The notes beneath the pieces were generated by a model. The model was not told where the DNA came from, made no database searches, and saw nothing but the letters and a program-made list of their open reading frames with translations. Positions 40,680 to 50,640 of a stretch of 64,000 nt of DNA are shown piece by piece. Both the position numbers and the translations under genes were made by a program. Source of the DNA: Rhodococcoides kroppenstedtii (lineage in GTDB: Bacteria; Actinomycetota; Actinomycetes; Mycobacteriales; Mycobacteriaceae); NCBI RefSeq assembly GCF_900111805.1, contig NZ_FOJN01000002.1, positions 186,001 to 250,000 of the forward strand, written 5' to 3'. The first letter of the stretch is position 1. Each line of letters opens with the position of its first letter.

Positions 40680-41991
40680 AGGAGGTGACGCGCAGCCGGG
40701 TCTCGAACTCCCGCTCGAGGTCGCGCCAGGACTCCGCCTCGGCGTCGAACGGCGGGCTCGGCGCCATCCGACCGGGCGTCGGCTCGAGGATCCCCGATAC
40801 CAACCACCCCAGCGGCGTGGACGGTGCGAGTGCCTCCTCGACCGACGAGTCGCGCGCGAAATCCGCTGCGTCGGAGACGAGTTCGACGGCCAGATCGAGC
40901 TGGTCGGCGTCGACGGCCTCGGGTCCGCGAGCGAGGTCGTCGGCGATGCCCGGCAGAACGTAGACGTTCTCGTCGGTGACCGTCACGTCGAGGGAGCCGT
41001 CGATCGCCGCGGTCCGCACGTCGTCGTACGTCTCGAGGGAGGCGAGGTCGTGCTCGTGGTCGTCGGCGAGGTAGCGCGCGAGAGCGCGTTCGCTGGTGAA
41101 GACCAGGATGGCGCCGGAGCGGCCGAGGAAGATCGGCTCGTCGTCGAGGTAGCAGCGCAGCGTGTAGTACGTGTTCTCGCCGGTGATGATGCGGATGGGG
41201 TCGATGCCCACCGAGGCCCAGAAGTCGTCCTCGTCGAGATCCTCCTCGTCGAGAGTGTCCTCTGCGTCGTCGGCACCCCGGCTCGCCGATGCCCCGCCGA
41301 CGGCGGGAATCGCGGCGGCGTCGGTGCGGGGCTCGACGTCGAGGTCGGGATTGTCGGTCTCGTCGGGTGCGTCGGCATCGACGATGTTCTCGGCGGCCGC
41401 GACGATCTCGGCGTCCGCGTCCGCCACTGCCTTGTCGTCGACCTCGGGGGTGGTGAGCACGCCGTCGATCTCGTCCAGGACGTCGTCCCACCCGGTGGCC
41501 AGGGCCGCGCCGATGCGATTCCACAGCTGCTTGCCCTCGCGGCCGACGAACGCGTCGGCTCCCCGTCCGAGCACGGCGAAGAGGTGGTTGGCCGAGAAGT
41601 AGCGCGTGACGGTGTCGAGTTCGCAGACCTCACCGAGGGTGCGCGCCATCCCCAGTGCTCGGGCGAGCTCGATCACGGTCTCCTCGGTCGGCTCCTCCGC
41701 TGCGAGCTCGGGGACCCCGACGAGGTCGTACACGTGATCGTCGTCCGGCTCGATGTGCTCGGCGGACAGGGCGCGCACGGTGCGCCACTGCGGATGGTCG
41801 ACCAGATCGTTGTCGTCGTCGGCGCGGATGAACGCCGCGAGGTGGGCGACCGACGGGAAGGCGAACAGCGCATCGTCGCGGCCGAGGAAGGCCTCCCACT
41901 CCTCGCCGTCCTCGCGCCATTCCGGCGCCCACAGGGTGACCAGGTCGCCGGCGGTGACTCCGAGCTCGATCGGGACGATGTCCTGTGCCAT
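40678..41991 (-). CDS. Conserved acidic actinobacterial protein (Rv3311-like, sometimes annotated primosomal protein)
   Basis: A 437-residue acidic soluble protein. Two similar halves, each with a sandwich-like segment (DLVTLWAPEWREDGEEWEAFLGRDDALFAFP and YTLRCYLDDEPIFLGRSGAILVF) followed by an AHLAAF/ARYL helix, suggest an internal duplication. They are joined by a very acidic Ala/Asp/Glu linker of about 90 residues. The N-terminus MAQDIVPIELGVTAGDLV is typical of the Mycobacteriales family next to upp and the salvage genes. Function unknown; the name primosomal protein has no support here. Confidence 0.8.
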   Translation of the reverse strand: MAQDIVPIELGVTAGDLVTLWAPEWREDGEEWEAFLGRDDALFAFPSVAHLAAFIRADDDNDLVDHPQWRTVRALSAEHIEPDDDHVYDLVGVPELAAEEPTEETVIELARALGMARTLGEVCELDTVTRYFSANHLFAVLGRGADAFVGREGKQLWNRIGAALATGWDDVLDEIDGVLTTPEVDDKAVADADAEIVAAAENIVDADAPDETDNPDLDVEPRTDAAAIPAVGGASASRGADDAEDTLDEEDLDEDDFWASVGIDPIRIITGENTYYTLRCYLDDEPIFLGRSGAILVFTSERALARYLADDHEHDLASLETYDDVRTAAIDGSLDVTVTDENVYVLPGIADDLARGPEAVDADQLDLAVELVSDAADFARDSSVEEALAPSTPLGWLVSGILEPTPGRMAPSPPFDAEAESWRDLEREFETRLRVTS

Positions 41992-42043
41992 GCGCGCGAG
42001 CCTATCTCAGCGCCGGGGCGGTGGCGGTCCGCGCACCGAGGCC

Positions 42044-43132
42044 TCATTCCGTGGGCCGATAGAACCCGTGAAAGGCCATGCCCGCGTTGGTGGTTCGGAC
42101 GGGTGAGACGGACACCGGGTCGCCCGCCTCGACGAGTTGCCCGTTGCCCACCACCATGGCGACGTGGCCGTCCCAGACGGCGAGATCTCCGGGCATGAGG
42201 TTCTCCACCGACACCGGGCTCCCGACCGACTGCTCGGCCGCGAGGCGGGGGAGATCCACTCCGGCCTGGCCGTACGCGCTCTGCGTCAGGCCGCTGCAGT
42301 CCAGCCCTTGGCCGGGCGTGGTGCCGCCCCAGACGTACGGGGTGCCCTGCTGCGCGAGGGCGAATCGGACGGCCTCGGCCGCTCGGGCGTTGGGCGCCAG
42401 CGCGGTGGAGCCGTCCGGCAGCACGACCTCGCGGCCCGTACCTCCGGCGGCGGGGTCGTAGGCCCGGTGTCCGGGTGCGGACTCGGCGGGTCCGGCGTCC
42501 GGCGTGCCGGGCATCGGGTCGAGCGTGCGCTGGAGGAACCGCTCGACGTCGGTGACGAGGGACGGTGGGCCCGGCAGGGAGGGCACGACCGGCGGAACCA
42601 GAGCCGCCACCTCACCGCCCAGCGCATCCAGTTCCGCGCGGACCCGAGCGGCGACGGCGGCCGCCTGCGCGAGGGCCGTGTCCGCGAGTGTCGCCACGGC
42701 CGCGGCCCCGGCCGGGGTCACGGCGGTCGGCAGCAACGGCGTCGCGGCCGCGACGAACGAGGACGCGATTGCCCCGACCTCGGCGGTTCCGCGCGCGACC
42801 ACCTCGCAGGCCCGAGCGGCGAGCGACGCCAGCGCCTCGGATTCGCGCGCCAACGCCGTCGCGGCCTCGGCGGCGCGGGCCACCAGGTCACCGGCGGCGG
42901 TGGCGGCGGGACCGGACCAGTCGACGTCGTCGACCGCGGTCCGCAGCGCGGAGCCGACGGCATCGGCGGCCTGCGCGCCGGCCGCGAGGACGGTGTCCAC
43001 GGAGCCGGGCGGCAGGACGCCACGGCCCATCTGGGCGAGCACCCCGTCGATCGGGGCGAGCAGGGAGTCGAGGCCGGGCACCGTCAGGGTGACGGTGATC
43101 GTGTCCGGTGCCGGCTCGGCGGTCGCCCTCAT
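42044..43132 (-). CDS. NlpC/P60 family peptidoglycan endopeptidase with WXG-like N-terminal domain
   Basis: A 362-residue protein. The C-terminal NlpC/P60 domain (about 245-360) has catalytic Cys279 (GLDCSGLTQ) and His323 (WDGHVAMV). The N-terminal 180 residues are Ala-rich helices with a central W-S-G at 72-74, like ESX/WXG100 substrates, joined by a Pro-rich linker. There is no signal peptide. ATG at 43132 overlaps the stop of the small EspC-like gene (ATGA), so the two probably travel together through a type VII system to cut cell-wall stem peptides. Confidence 0.85.
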   Translation of the reverse strand: MRATAEPAPDTITVTLTVPGLDSLLAPIDGVLAQMGRGVLPPGSVDTVLAAGAQAADAVGSALRTAVDDVDWSGPAATAAGDLVARAAEAATALARESEALASLAARACEVVARGTAEVGAIASSFVAAATPLLPTAVTPAGAAAVATLADTALAQAAAVAARVRAELDALGGEVAALVPPVVPSLPGPPSLVTDVERFLQRTLDPMPGTPDAGPAESAPGHRAYDPAAGGTGREVVLPDGSTALAPNARAAEAVRFALAQQGTPYVWGGTTPGQGLDCSGLTQSAYGQAGVDLPRLAAEQSVGSPVSVENLMPGDLAVWDGHVAMVVGNGQLVEAGDPVSVSPVRTTNAGMAFHGFYRPTE

Positions 43133-43431
43133 CCGCGCAGGTCCGCGGCCGTGGCGTCGTCACCCTCGGTGTACGCGTGCGCGGCCGCCCCGACCCGCGC
43201 GCCGACGGCGTCGACCACCTCGCCGAGCGAATCGAGCGACGCGCAGTGGCGGCCGACGGCCTCGCCGAAGACGGCGGCGAAGGCGCCCCCGATCGGGCCC
43301 AGGGCAGGACCCACGACGGCGGCCGCGCGCCCGGCTCCGGCGACGTCCGCCGTGGTCGCGGCGGTGCGGTGCAACGCGGCAGCCAGGGCGAGCAGATGCT
43401 CCGGGTCGACGTGGACGGCGGGGGTGGTCAT
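43129..43431 (-). CDS. Small EspC/DUF2580-like protein with type VII secretion-type motif
   Basis: A 100-residue helical protein, Ala-rich. The C-terminal YTEGD (Tyr87...Asp91) fits the YxxxD/E secretion signal of type VII substrates and follows a predicted helical hairpin (12-82). N-terminus [15 protein letters not shown] is typical of the DUF2580/EspC group. AAAGGA seven bases before ATG 43431. It is the first gene of a two-gene operon with the NlpC/P60 hydrolase, where the pair may form the export-competent heterodimer. Confidence 0.75.
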   Translation of the reverse strand: MTTPAVHVDPEHLLALAAALHRTAATTADVAGAGRAAAVVGPALGPIGGAFAAVFGEAVGRHCASLDSLGEVVDAVGARVGAAAHAYTEGDDATAADLRG

Positions 43432-43526
43432 GGGCGTGTCCTTTCTCGAACGGTCGCGGCACCGCCCGCGCACGGAGCGGCCGCTGTCGTCTTGGACGCC
43501 GCGCCGCCGGTTCCGGTTCCGCCCTC

Positions 43527-43532
43527 TAGGGT
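43527..43532 (+). promoter_or_regulatory. Leaderless -10 of upp (TAGGGT)
   Basis: TAGGGT followed by seven bases and the GTG at 43540. TAGGGTCGACG is shared with the deoD promoter on the other strand at 46653, with the same distance to the start codon. Confidence 0.65.
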
Positions 43533-43539
43533 CGACGGC

Positions 43540-44181
43540 GTGACCACCACCCCCGGTATGGAGACGATCGTCCTCGACCACCCCCTCGCGTCCGCGCTGT
43601 TGACCCAGATGCGTGACCGGGCCACCGACAACCCCGGTTTCCGGTCGGCGCTCCGACAGCTCACCCAGATGCTGGTGTACGAGGCGTTGCGGGACGCACC
43701 CCTCGAGACCTTCGACGTCGACACCCCCGTCGCGACGACCACGGGCTACCGCCTGGCCTCGCCGCCCCTGCTGGTCCCGGTCCTGCGCGCCGGGCTCGGC
43801 ATGGTGGAGAAGGCGAGCTCGCTCATCCCGCAGTCGCGCGTCGGATTCGTCGGCATCGCCCGCGACGAGAAGACTCACCAGCCGACGCCCTACATGGAAT
43901 CGCTGCCCGACGACCTGGCCGGCTACCCGGTCTACGTCCTCGACCCCATGCTCGCCACCGGCGGGTCGATGGTGCACACCATCGAACTGCTCGTCCAACG
44001 CGGCGCCGACGACGTCACGGCGATCTGCGTCGTCGCGGCCCCGGAGGGCGTCGAGACACTCGGCGCGGCGGGATTGCCCGTCCGTTTGATCGCGGCCGCC
44101 GTCGACGAGGGCCTGAACGAGAACGCCTACATCGTTCCCGGTCTGGGCGATGCGGGGGATCGGCAGTTCGGACCGCGCTGA
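43540..44181 (+). CDS. upp: Uracil phosphoribosyltransferase
   Basis: A 213-residue UPRT. The PRPP loop [13 protein letters not shown], the N-terminal [16 protein letters not shown], and the C-terminal [23 protein letters not shown] uracil-binding region are complete. It makes UMP from uracil released by the cdd/deoA route. GTG at 43540 is preferred over ATG 43558 because of the leaderless -10 box. Convergent with pmmB, with three bases between stops. Confidence 0.95.
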   Translation: MTTTPGMETIVLDHPLASALLTQMRDRATDNPGFRSALRQLTQMLVYEALRDAPLETFDVDTPVATTTGYRLASPPLLVPVLRAGLGMVEKASSLIPQSRVGFVGIARDEKTHQPTPYMESLPDDLAGYPVYVLDPMLATGGSMVHTIELLVQRGADDVTAICVVAAPEGVETLGAAGLPVRLIAAAVDEGLNENAYIVPGLGDAGDRQFGPR

Positions 44182-44184
44182 CGG

Positions 44185-45819
44185 TCAGAACGTTCGGGCG
44201 AACTCCTCGAGCTCGGTGAGCACGGTGCGCGCGCGTGCCCGCGCCGAGTCGAGGTCCGCCCGGCCGTCCACGGGCTCGATCACCTCGAGGTAGGCCTTGA
44301 GTTTCGGTTCGGTTCCCGACGGCCGCACCACCACCCGGAAGCGATCGCCGACGAGTTCCAGTGCGTCGGTGCGGAGTTCGTCGGTGCGATCGTTCATGTC
44401 CGACGTCGTGACGGGGGACCCGGCCAGGGTGGTCGGCGGGTTCCGCCGCAGCCGCGTGGTCATGGCGCCGATCTCGGCGAGGTCATCGACCCGTCGGGAC
44501 ACCTGCGCGCCGACGCGGGCACCGAACTCGACGTCGAGGTCGTCCAGGACGTCGAGGACGGTGCGGCCCTGCTCGGCGAGGTCCGCCGCGAGGTGGGCGA
44601 GCAGGACGGCAGCGGAGATCCCGTCCTTGTCGCGCACCGCGTCCGGGTCGACGCAGTGGCCGATGGCTTCCTCGTACGCGTAGACCAGTCCGTCGCCGGC
44701 ACGCACGAGCCACTTGAATCCGGTCAGCGTCCGGCGGTGGCGTGCGCCGCGGGCCGCGGCCAGCGGACCGAGCAGCGTGGACGAGACGATGGTGGTGGCC
44801 ACCAGGGCGCCCGGTGCGCTCGTGCGCAGAATGTGGTCGGCCAGCACGGCGCCCGTTTCGTCGCCGCTGAGCATCCGCCACCCGCCGGGGCCTCGGACGC
44901 CGACGGCGCACCGGTCCGCGTCGGGGTCCAGGGCCACGGCGAGGGTCGCCCCGGTGCGCTCGGCCAGTGCGAGCAGGAGGTCGGCGGCTCCCGCTTCCTC
45001 GGGATTCGGGAACGTGACCGTCGGGAAGTCGGGGTCGGGGTCGAACTGCTCGTCGACCGTGACGACGTCGGTGAAGCCTGCCCGGCCCAGCGCCTCGACC
45101 GCGATGGCGCCGCCGACACCGTGCAGGGGTGTCAGCGCGATCCTGATGCGGGAGTGGCCGTCTCGCGGGGGTACGCGGTCCCGGAGCCGGTCGAGGTAGG
45201 GGCCGACCACGTCGTCGGTGGTCGGGGTGACGGCGGTCCGGGGGATGCGGGCCGCGCCGTCCGCCGCTCGGATGAGGGCCTCGATCTCCCGGTCGGCGGG
45301 GGAGACCAACTGCGCTCCGCCGTCGAGATAGAGCTTGTAGCCGTTGTCGGCGGGCGGATTGTGCGAGGCCGTGATCTGGACGCCCGCGACGGCGCCGCGC
45401 GCCCTGGTGGTGAACGCCAGGATCGGCGTCGGCAGCGGGTCCGGGAGCAAGGTCACGCGAAAACCGCTCGCCGCGAACACCTCCGCGGCGGCGGTGGCGA
45501 ACGCCGCCGAACCGTGTCGCGCGTCGCGACCGACCACGATCTCCGACCCCGGCTCGTGGCGCGCCGCCAGGTACGCGGCGACACCGGCGCTCGCGCGGAC
45601 GACGACGGCGACGTTCATGCCGTTCGGGCCGGCGCGGACCGGACCGCGCAGACCGGCGGTGCCGAAAGCGAGAGTGGCGGCGAAACGATCGGCCAGGTCG
45701 TCGTCGGACACGCTCAGCAGCTCGGCGCGCGCGTCCGGATCGGGATCGTCGGCGAGCCAGCGTTCCAGGCGGTCCCGGAGGTCCCGGAGGTCCCGGCGGT
45801 CCTGGTCCGGGGCGGTCAC
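44185..45819 (-). CDS. pmmB: Phosphomannomutase/phosphoglucomutase (PmmB-like)
   Basis: A 544-residue alpha-D-phosphohexomutase. The phospho-Ser loop is TASHNPP, the metal loop [10 protein letters not shown], the sugar loop [12 protein letters not shown] and the phosphate-binding loop [13 protein letters not shown]. It interconverts hexose or pentose 1- and 6(5)-phosphates; next to deoD and upp a phosphopentomutase (ribose-1-P to ribose-5-P) role is plausible. GTG at 45819 overlaps the deoD stop. The N-terminus has a short Arg/Asp/Leu repeat encoded by 9-bp repeats (about 45775-45800). Confidence 0.9.
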   Translation of the reverse strand: MTAPDQDRRDLRDLRDRLERWLADDPDPDARAELLSVSDDDLADRFAATLAFGTAGLRGPVRAGPNGMNVAVVVRASAGVAAYLAARHEPGSEIVVGRDARHGSAAFATAAAEVFAASGFRVTLLPDPLPTPILAFTTRARGAVAGVQITASHNPPADNGYKLYLDGGAQLVSPADREIEALIRAADGAARIPRTAVTPTTDDVVGPYLDRLRDRVPPRDGHSRIRIALTPLHGVGGAIAVEALGRAGFTDVVTVDEQFDPDPDFPTVTFPNPEEAGAADLLLALAERTGATLAVALDPDADRCAVGVRGPGGWRMLSGDETGAVLADHILRTSAPGALVATTIVSSTLLGPLAAARGARHRRTLTGFKWLVRAGDGLVYAYEEAIGHCVDPDAVRDKDGISAAVLLAHLAADLAEQGRTVLDVLDDLDVEFGARVGAQVSRRVDDLAEIGAMTTRLRRNPPTTLAGSPVTTSDMNDRTDELRTDALELVGDRFRVVVRPSGTEPKLKAYLEVIEPVDGRADLDSARARARTVLTELEEFARTF

Positions 45820-46640
45820 AGGTGCGGAACCAGCTCGCGCAGCAGCGTGCCCATCCGGACTGCCGACGCGGCGCCGGCGGCGATGACCTCCTCGCCGTCC
45901 AACGGCTCACCGGTGATGCCCGCGGCCAGATTGGTCACCAACGAGATACCCAGCACGCGGGCTCCCACGGCCCGCGCGGCGATGGTCTCGTGGACCGTCG
46001 ACATCCCCACCAGGTCCGCGCCCAGGGTCCGGAGCATGCGGATCTCGGCGGGCGTCTCGTAGTGCGGGCCCGGCAGTCCGGCGTAGACACCCTCGGCGAG
46101 CGTCGGGTCGATGGACCGGGCCACCGCGCGCAACTCGGCGGAATAGGCGTCGACGAGGTTCACGAACTGCGCCCCGATCATCGGGGAGCGGCCCGTCAGG
46201 TTCAGGTGGTCGGAGATGAGAACGGGGTCGCCCACGGCCATCCCGTCCCGGATACCGCCCGCGGCATTGGTCAGCACCACCGTCCGCGCGCCCGCCGCAG
46301 CCGCCGTCCGCACCGGATGGACGACGCGCGCGAGGTGATGCCCCTCGTAGGCGTGTGTGCGGCCCAGCAGGATCAACACCGGCGTCTCGCCGACCCGGAC
46401 CGACCACATGGCGTTCGCATGACCCAGCGCGCGCGGAGCCGCGAAGCCCGGCAGTTCGGACATCGGGACGACGTGGTCCGGCTCGCCGAACTGCTCGGCG
46501 GCCTGCTGCCACCCCGACCCGAGCACGACGGCGACGGGATGACGCTCGACGCCCGTGATCTGCACGAGGGCTGCCGCGGCGGCCTCGGCGGCGGTGGTGG
46601 GGTCGAGTTCCGGGTCGGCGACTGCGCTGGGGGTGCTCAC
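45816..46640 (-). CDS. deoD: Purine-nucleoside phosphorylase
   Basis: A 274-residue PNP of the trimeric (PunA) type. VVLGSGW at the phosphate site, [21 protein letters not shown], the purine site [13 protein letters not shown] and [11 protein letters not shown] are all present. It cleaves inosine/guanosine to base plus ribose-1-phosphate. GTG 46640 is chosen from the leaderless -10 box; an adjacent GTG is at 46643. Its stop overlaps pmmB, so ribose-1-phosphate made here can pass directly to the mutase. Confidence 0.94.
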   Translation of the reverse strand: MSTPSAVADPELDPTTAAEAAAAALVQITGVERHPVAVVLGSGWQQAAEQFGEPDHVVPMSELPGFAAPRALGHANAMWSVRVGETPVLILLGRTHAYEGHHLARVVHPVRTAAAAGARTVVLTNAAGGIRDGMAVGDPVLISDHLNLTGRSPMIGAQFVNLVDAYSAELRAVARSIDPTLAEGVYAGLPGPHYETPAEIRMLRTLGADLVGMSTVHETIAARAVGARVLGISLVTNLAAGITGEPLDGEEVIAAGAASAVRMGTLLRELVPHL

Positions 46641-46647
46641 CACGTCG

Positions 46648-46653
46648 ACCCTA
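46648..46653 (-). promoter_or_regulatory. Leaderless -10 of deoD (TAGGGT)
   Basis: On the minus strand TAGGGT (46653-46648) is followed after seven bases by GTG 46640. The sequence TAGGGTCGACG is identical to the upp promoter. Confidence 0.65.
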
Positions 46654-46666
46654 ATGCCCCGGACCG

Positions 46667-46822
46667 TCAATCCGAGAAGGTCCGGTAGAGCCGCCAGAAC
46701 CACACCGCGGATGCCGATCCGAGGACCACACCGGAACCGTAGGCGCCCACCGACACCAACATCGCCGACGCCGCCACGAGAAGGACGATCGCGACGGTCT
46801 GCAGCACGGCGGCGAGGTCCAC
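46667..46822 (-). CDS. Small two-helix membrane protein
   Basis: A 51-residue reading frame from GTG 46822 to TGA 46667, too short for most gene finders. It reads as two hydrophobic segments ([19 protein letters not shown] and [13 protein letters not shown]) with a basic C-terminal tail (RLYRTFSD). GAAGGGA lies about twelve bases upstream. It precedes deoD on the same strand and ends 26 bp before it, with the deoD promoter between. No family recognised; coding status rests on the hydrophobic pattern and location. Confidence 0.5.
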   Translation of the reverse strand: MDLAAVLQTVAIVLLVAASAMLVSVGAYGSGVVLGSASAVWFWRLYRTFSD

Positions 46823-46923
46823 CCGGACATCGTTCCCTTCGATCGGGGTCGGCGCACCTCGTGAACGGGCCGGTGGTCCGGTCGCCGTGGGCCAGCGCCC
46901 GACGGCCCGAGGTTACCGATGAG

Positions 46924-46929
46924 TACCAT
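46924..46929 (+). promoter_or_regulatory. Leaderless -10 of the enoyl-CoA hydratase gene (TACCAT)
   Basis: TACCAT fits TANNNT and ends six bases before ATG 46936; no ribosome-binding site is present, so the mRNA is probably leaderless. Confidence 0.5.
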
Positions 46930-46935
46930 CCGATC

Positions 46936-47637
46936 ATGCCTGCACTCGAGCGCGACGGGGACGTCTTCGTCCTCACGCTTGCCCATGCCGACGGTGTCAA
47001 TCCGGAGAACCGCTTCCATCCGGACTGGATCGAGCAGGTGCACGCCCTGCTCGACGAGGTCGACGCGACCGAGGGGCCGGCTGCTCTGGTGACGGTCGGG
47101 GCGGGCAAGTTCTACTCCAACGGACTCGACACGGACTACCTGTTCGCGCACGCCGACCGCATCCCGGAGTACCTCGACCTCGTGCACACCGTCTACACAC
47201 GGTTGCTGCGGTTCCCGATGGCCACCGTCGCCGCGATCAACGGTCACGCCTTCGGGGCCGGAGCCATGCTCGCGTTGTGCCACGACACGTCCGTCATGCG
47301 CGCCGACCGCGGCTTCTTCTGCCTGCCCGAGGTGAGTCTCGGTATGCCGTTCACCGAGGGCATGTCCACGTTGCTGCTCGAACGGTTGCCGAACGCCACG
47401 GCCGTGGAGGCCATGACGACCGGCCGCCGGTACGGGGCCGCGGACGCGGTCGAGCACCACATCGTCGGCGAGAGCGCGGCCGAGGACGCCGTCGTCGCCC
47501 GGGCGGTCGAAATCGCCGCCGCGCGCACCGCGACGCACGGCCCGAACCTGACGTCGATCAAGGACAGCATCCACACGCGGACGCTCGCCGCGCTGTCGGT
47601 GCAGACCGGCGAGAGCTCGTTCTCCTTCGGCTCCTGA
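46936..47637 (+). CDS. Enoyl-CoA hydratase/isomerase family protein
   Basis: A 233-residue crotonase-fold protein, shorter than the usual 255-260. The oxyanion-hole segments [11 protein letters not shown] and [17 protein letters not shown] are present, but the usual catalytic Glu pair is not obvious: the position after GAG reads AM and [10 protein letters not shown] supplies one Glu. The sequence resembles delta3,delta2-enoyl-CoA isomerase-like proteins of actinobacteria. The C-terminus ends SFGS. Monocistronic and divergent from the small membrane protein. Confidence 0.85.
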   Translation: MPALERDGDVFVLTLAHADGVNPENRFHPDWIEQVHALLDEVDATEGPAALVTVGAGKFYSNGLDTDYLFAHADRIPEYLDLVHTVYTRLLRFPMATVAAINGHAFGAGAMLALCHDTSVMRADRGFFCLPEVSLGMPFTEGMSTLLLERLPNATAVEAMTTGRRYGAADAVEHHIVGESAAEDAVVARAVEIAAARTATHGPNLTSIKDSIHTRTLAALSVQTGESSFSFGS

Positions 47638-47671
47638 CGGGTGGCACTCGACCGGTGACAGACTGTCCGGC

Positions 47672-48856
47672 GTGACCTCCTCCCCGGCCGACGCTCTCGA
47701 CGGCGTCGTCACCGCTGCCGCTTCGGACCTCCTCGCGCTGTCGCACGCGATTCACGCCCGCCCGGAGCTGGCGTTCGAGGAGACGTTCGCCTCGGCGGCC
47801 ACGGCCGATCTCCTCGCCTCCGGCGGTTTCGAGGTCGACCGCGGCGTGGCGGGTCTGCCGACGGCGTTCGACGCGCGGTTCGGCTCCGGAGAGCTGGTGA
47901 TCGCCCTGTGCGCGGAGTACGACGCGTTGCCGGAGATCGGCCACGCGTGCGGGCACAACGTCATCGCGGCGTCGGCGGTGGGGGCGGGGCTGGCGCTCGC
48001 TTCCGTCGCGGACGAGTTGGGCCTGACCGTCCGGGTCCTCGGCACGCCGGCCGAGGAGACCGGCGGCGGCAAGGTGGTCATGCTCGAGGCCGGACTGTTC
48101 GACGACGTGGGCGCGGCGATGATGGTGCATCCCGGCCCGTTCGACATCGTCGCGGCGCGCTCGCTCGCCCTGGCGGACATCGCGGTGCGCTACACCGGCC
48201 GGGAGGCGCACGCGTCCGCGGCACCCGAGTGGGGGATCAACGCCGCCGACGCCGCCACCGTCGCGCAGGTGAGCATCGGCCTTCTCCGACAACATCTGCG
48301 GCCGGGTCAGCAGGTGCACGGCATCGTCGGCCACGCGGGAACGGCGCCCAACATCGTCCCCGGGTCGGCGGAACTCCTGTACTACCTGCGGGCCGACACC
48401 GCGGACGAGTTGGCCGATCTGGACCGGCGAGCACGCGGGTGCTTCGAGGCCGGTGCGGTGGCCACCGGGTGCACCCACGACGTGGTGACGGTGTCGCCGA
48501 CGTACACGGAACTGACGCCGGACCCGTGGCTGGTCGAGCGCTACCGCGACGTGGTCGGCGACCTCGGGCGCACCGCCGCGCCCCGCGAGTTCGAGACGTC
48601 GCGGCCGTTCGGCAGTACGGACATGGGTAACGTGACTGCGCGCGTCCCGGGCATCCACCCGGTGATCGGGTTGGATTCGCAGGGATCCGTCACCCACCAA
48701 CCACAGTTCGCTGCGGCGTGCGTGACCGAGTCCGCCGACCGCGCCGTGGTGGACGGTGCCCGAGCTCTGGCGCGGGTCGCCGCGCTCGCGGCCACCGACA
48801 CGCACCACCGCGACCGCCTCGTCGCGGCGGCACACGAAAGGACGAGACGACCATGA
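47672..48856 (+). CDS. M20 family amidohydrolase (AmiB1-like)
   Basis: A 394-residue M20D peptidase/aminoacylase-type zinc hydrolase. LCAEYDALPEIGHACGHN carries the metal ligands, PAEETGGGK the catalytic Glu pair, and the lid domain follows (AHASAAPEWGINAADA). It resembles the AbgB/p-aminobenzoyl-glutamate hydrolase branch and AmiB1 of mycobacteria. GTG 47672 has CAGACT seven bases upstream, again leaderless-like. Coupled by ATGA to a second M20 gene; AbgA and AbgB also act as a pair. Confidence 0.88.
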   Translation: MTSSPADALDGVVTAAASDLLALSHAIHARPELAFEETFASAATADLLASGGFEVDRGVAGLPTAFDARFGSGELVIALCAEYDALPEIGHACGHNVIAASAVGAGLALASVADELGLTVRVLGTPAEETGGGKVVMLEAGLFDDVGAAMMVHPGPFDIVAARSLALADIAVRYTGREAHASAAPEWGINAADAATVAQVSIGLLRQHLRPGQQVHGIVGHAGTAPNIVPGSAELLYYLRADTADELADLDRRARGCFEAGAVATGCTHDVVTVSPTYTELTPDPWLVERYRDVVGDLGRTAAPREFETSRPFGSTDMGNVTARVPGIHPVIGLDSQGSVTHQPQFAAACVTESADRAVVDGARALARVAALAATDTHHRDRLVAAAHERTRRP

Positions 48857-50019
48857 ATCCCGCCGACGCCTGGATCGATGCACACGGTGCGGATCTGGTG
48901 CCGTGGCGTCGTCGCATCCATGCGCATCCGGAGCTGGCGCGGCAGGAGTTCGCGACCACGGCGCTGGTGGTCGACACCCTCCGCGCGGTCGGGCTGTCGC
49001 CGACGGTGATGCCGGGGGGTACCGGCGTGGTGTGCGACATCGGTCCCGCGGGTCCGCGGATCGCGCTGCGGGCGGACATGGATGCGCTCCCGCTCACCGA
49101 GTTCACGGGCGCGGAGTACTCGTCGACGGTGCCGGGGGTGTCCCACGCCTGCGGTCACGACGCGCACACGACGGTCCTGCTGGCGACGGGCGTGGTGCTC
49201 GCGTCGCTGCCGAGTCTCCCGCACGGGGTCCGGCTGATCTTCCAGCCCGCCGAGGAGGTCATGCCCGGCGGTGCGCTGGACCTGGTGGCGGCCGGGGTGC
49301 TCGACGGCGTCACCCAGATCCACGCCCTGCACTGCGACCCCCGGCTCGAGGTGGGGAAGGTGGGCATCCGTGTCGGTGCGATCACCTCGGCCGCGGACAC
49401 GGTCGAACTGCGACTGCACTCGGCCGGCGGGCACACCTCCCGCCCGCACCTGACCTCCGACCTCGTGTACGCGCTGGGGTCGGTCGTCACGGCGCTGCCG
49501 GGACTGTTGAGCCGCCGCGTGGATCCGCGGACCAGCACCGTCATGGTGTGGGGTGCGGTGGTCGCGGGCCAGGCGCCGAACGCAATTCCGCAGACGGGCA
49601 TGCTGACCGGCACCGTCCGCACCGGCGACCACCAGACGTGGGAACTCCTCGAACCGCTCGTGCGCGAGATCGTGGCCGGGGTGCTGGCACCCACCGGGGT
49701 GAAGTTCGAGGTCGACTACCGCCGCGGCGTCCCGCCCGTCGTCAACGACGAGCACGCGACGCGCCGCTTCGAGGCGGCCATCCGCACGCTCGGTCCGGAC
49801 GCGCTCGCGGACACGGCCCAGTCCGGCGGTGGGGAGGACTTCTCCTGGTACCTCGAGCACGTGCCGGGGGCAATGGCGCGCCTGGGCGTGTGGTCGGGCC
49901 ACGGACCGCAGCTCGACATCCACCAACCGACGTTCGACCTCGACGAGCGGGCGCTCGCCGTGGGGACGCGGGTCATGACCGCACTGGCCCTCGGACTCGA
50001 AGGCCCCGAGCACGCCTGA
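48853..50019 (+). CDS. M20 family amidohydrolase (AmiA1-like)
   Basis: A 388-residue M20D zinc hydrolase. LRADMDALPLTE, HACGHDAH, QPAEEVMPGGA and GGEDFSWYLEHVPG motifs are intact, the last providing a C-terminal metal ligand region. It probably hydrolyses N-acyl or p-aminobenzoyl-glutamate-type amides. The ATG at 48853 overlaps the stop of the AmiB1-like gene. The two share about a third of residues by eye, consistent with old duplication or AbgAB-type partners. Confidence 0.9.
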   Translation: MNPADAWIDAHGADLVPWRRRIHAHPELARQEFATTALVVDTLRAVGLSPTVMPGGTGVVCDIGPAGPRIALRADMDALPLTEFTGAEYSSTVPGVSHACGHDAHTTVLLATGVVLASLPSLPHGVRLIFQPAEEVMPGGALDLVAAGVLDGVTQIHALHCDPRLEVGKVGIRVGAITSAADTVELRLHSAGGHTSRPHLTSDLVYALGSVVTALPGLLSRRVDPRTSTVMVWGAVVAGQAPNAIPQTGMLTGTVRTGDHQTWELLEPLVREIVAGVLAPTGVKFEVDYRRGVPPVVNDEHATRRFEAAIRTLGPDALADTAQSGGGEDFSWYLEHVPGAMARLGVWSGHGPQLDIHQPTFDLDERALAVGTRVMTALALGLEGPEHA

Positions 50020-50043
50020 GCCGTCGGCGGCCGGGACGCGTGA

Positions 50044-50508
50044 TCAGGGCGCGGTGCCCGGCCCCACGTTGCGGGAATTGCGGGTGCGCAGATCGCGCAC
50101 GTAGTCGGCGGGGGCGCCGGCGATCTCGGCCGCTTCGGCCATCACGCCGAGGTAGCGCGCACTGGGCAGGCCGCCCTCGTACGCGTCGAGGACGTAGAGC
50201 CACGCCAGGACCGGCCCGTCCGGGGTGTCCACGCGGAGGCGGATCTTGCGATGGATGCCGAGCTCGGATCCCTCCCAGCGGTCCAGGCGGTCCTCGTCCT
50301 CCGGCGGCACGTCGTAGAGAACGACGAACACGCGCGAGTCGGGGTCCTCGACCACCGTGGCCAGCGCGCCTTCCCACCCGATGTCGCCGCCGCCGAAGGT
50401 CAGGCGCCAACCCTGCAACCATCCGGTCCCGGCCACCGGGGAGTGGGGGCACCGCTCGAGCATCTGCTCGGGATGCATGTTGGAACCGTAGGCGGCGTAG
50501 ATCGGCAC
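50044..50508 (-). CDS. Gamma-glutamylcyclotransferase-fold (GGCT/AIG2-like) protein
   Basis: A 154-residue GGCT-fold protein. The substrate-binding loop YAAYGSNMHPEQM is at the N-terminus; DRLDRWEGSELG holds the likely catalytic acidic residue. It resembles Rv3304 of M. tuberculosis, between amiA1 and lpdA as here. GTG 50508 is selected because TAGGCT lies seven bases before. Substrate unknown: gamma-glutamyl or other cyclising amine transfer is possible. Confidence 0.85.
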   Translation of the reverse strand: MPIYAAYGSNMHPEQMLERCPHSPVAGTGWLQGWRLTFGGGDIGWEGALATVVEDPDSRVFVVLYDVPPEDEDRLDRWEGSELGIHRKIRLRVDTPDGPVLAWLYVLDAYEGGLPSARYLGVMAEAAEIAGAPADYVRDLRTRNSRNVGPGTAP

Positions 50509-50515
50509 GGCGGTC

Positions 50516-50521
50516 AGCCTA
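50516..50521 (-). promoter_or_regulatory. Leaderless -10 of the GGCT-fold gene (TAGGCT)
   Basis: On the minus strand TAGGCT (50521-50516) is followed by seven bases and GTG 50508. On the plus strand TAGGTT (50575-50580) is a separate -10 candidate for lpdA with a leader of about 55 nt. Confidence 0.55.
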
Positions 50522-50640
50522 ATCCGTCCGCGCGACGGGCTCGGGTCGGGGAGCGGACCGTCGGTGCGGTGAATTAGGTTGGACGGTGTGAGTGACCCTC
50601 ACGCTCGCTTCTTCTCCCGCACATCCACCACGGAGGCTTC

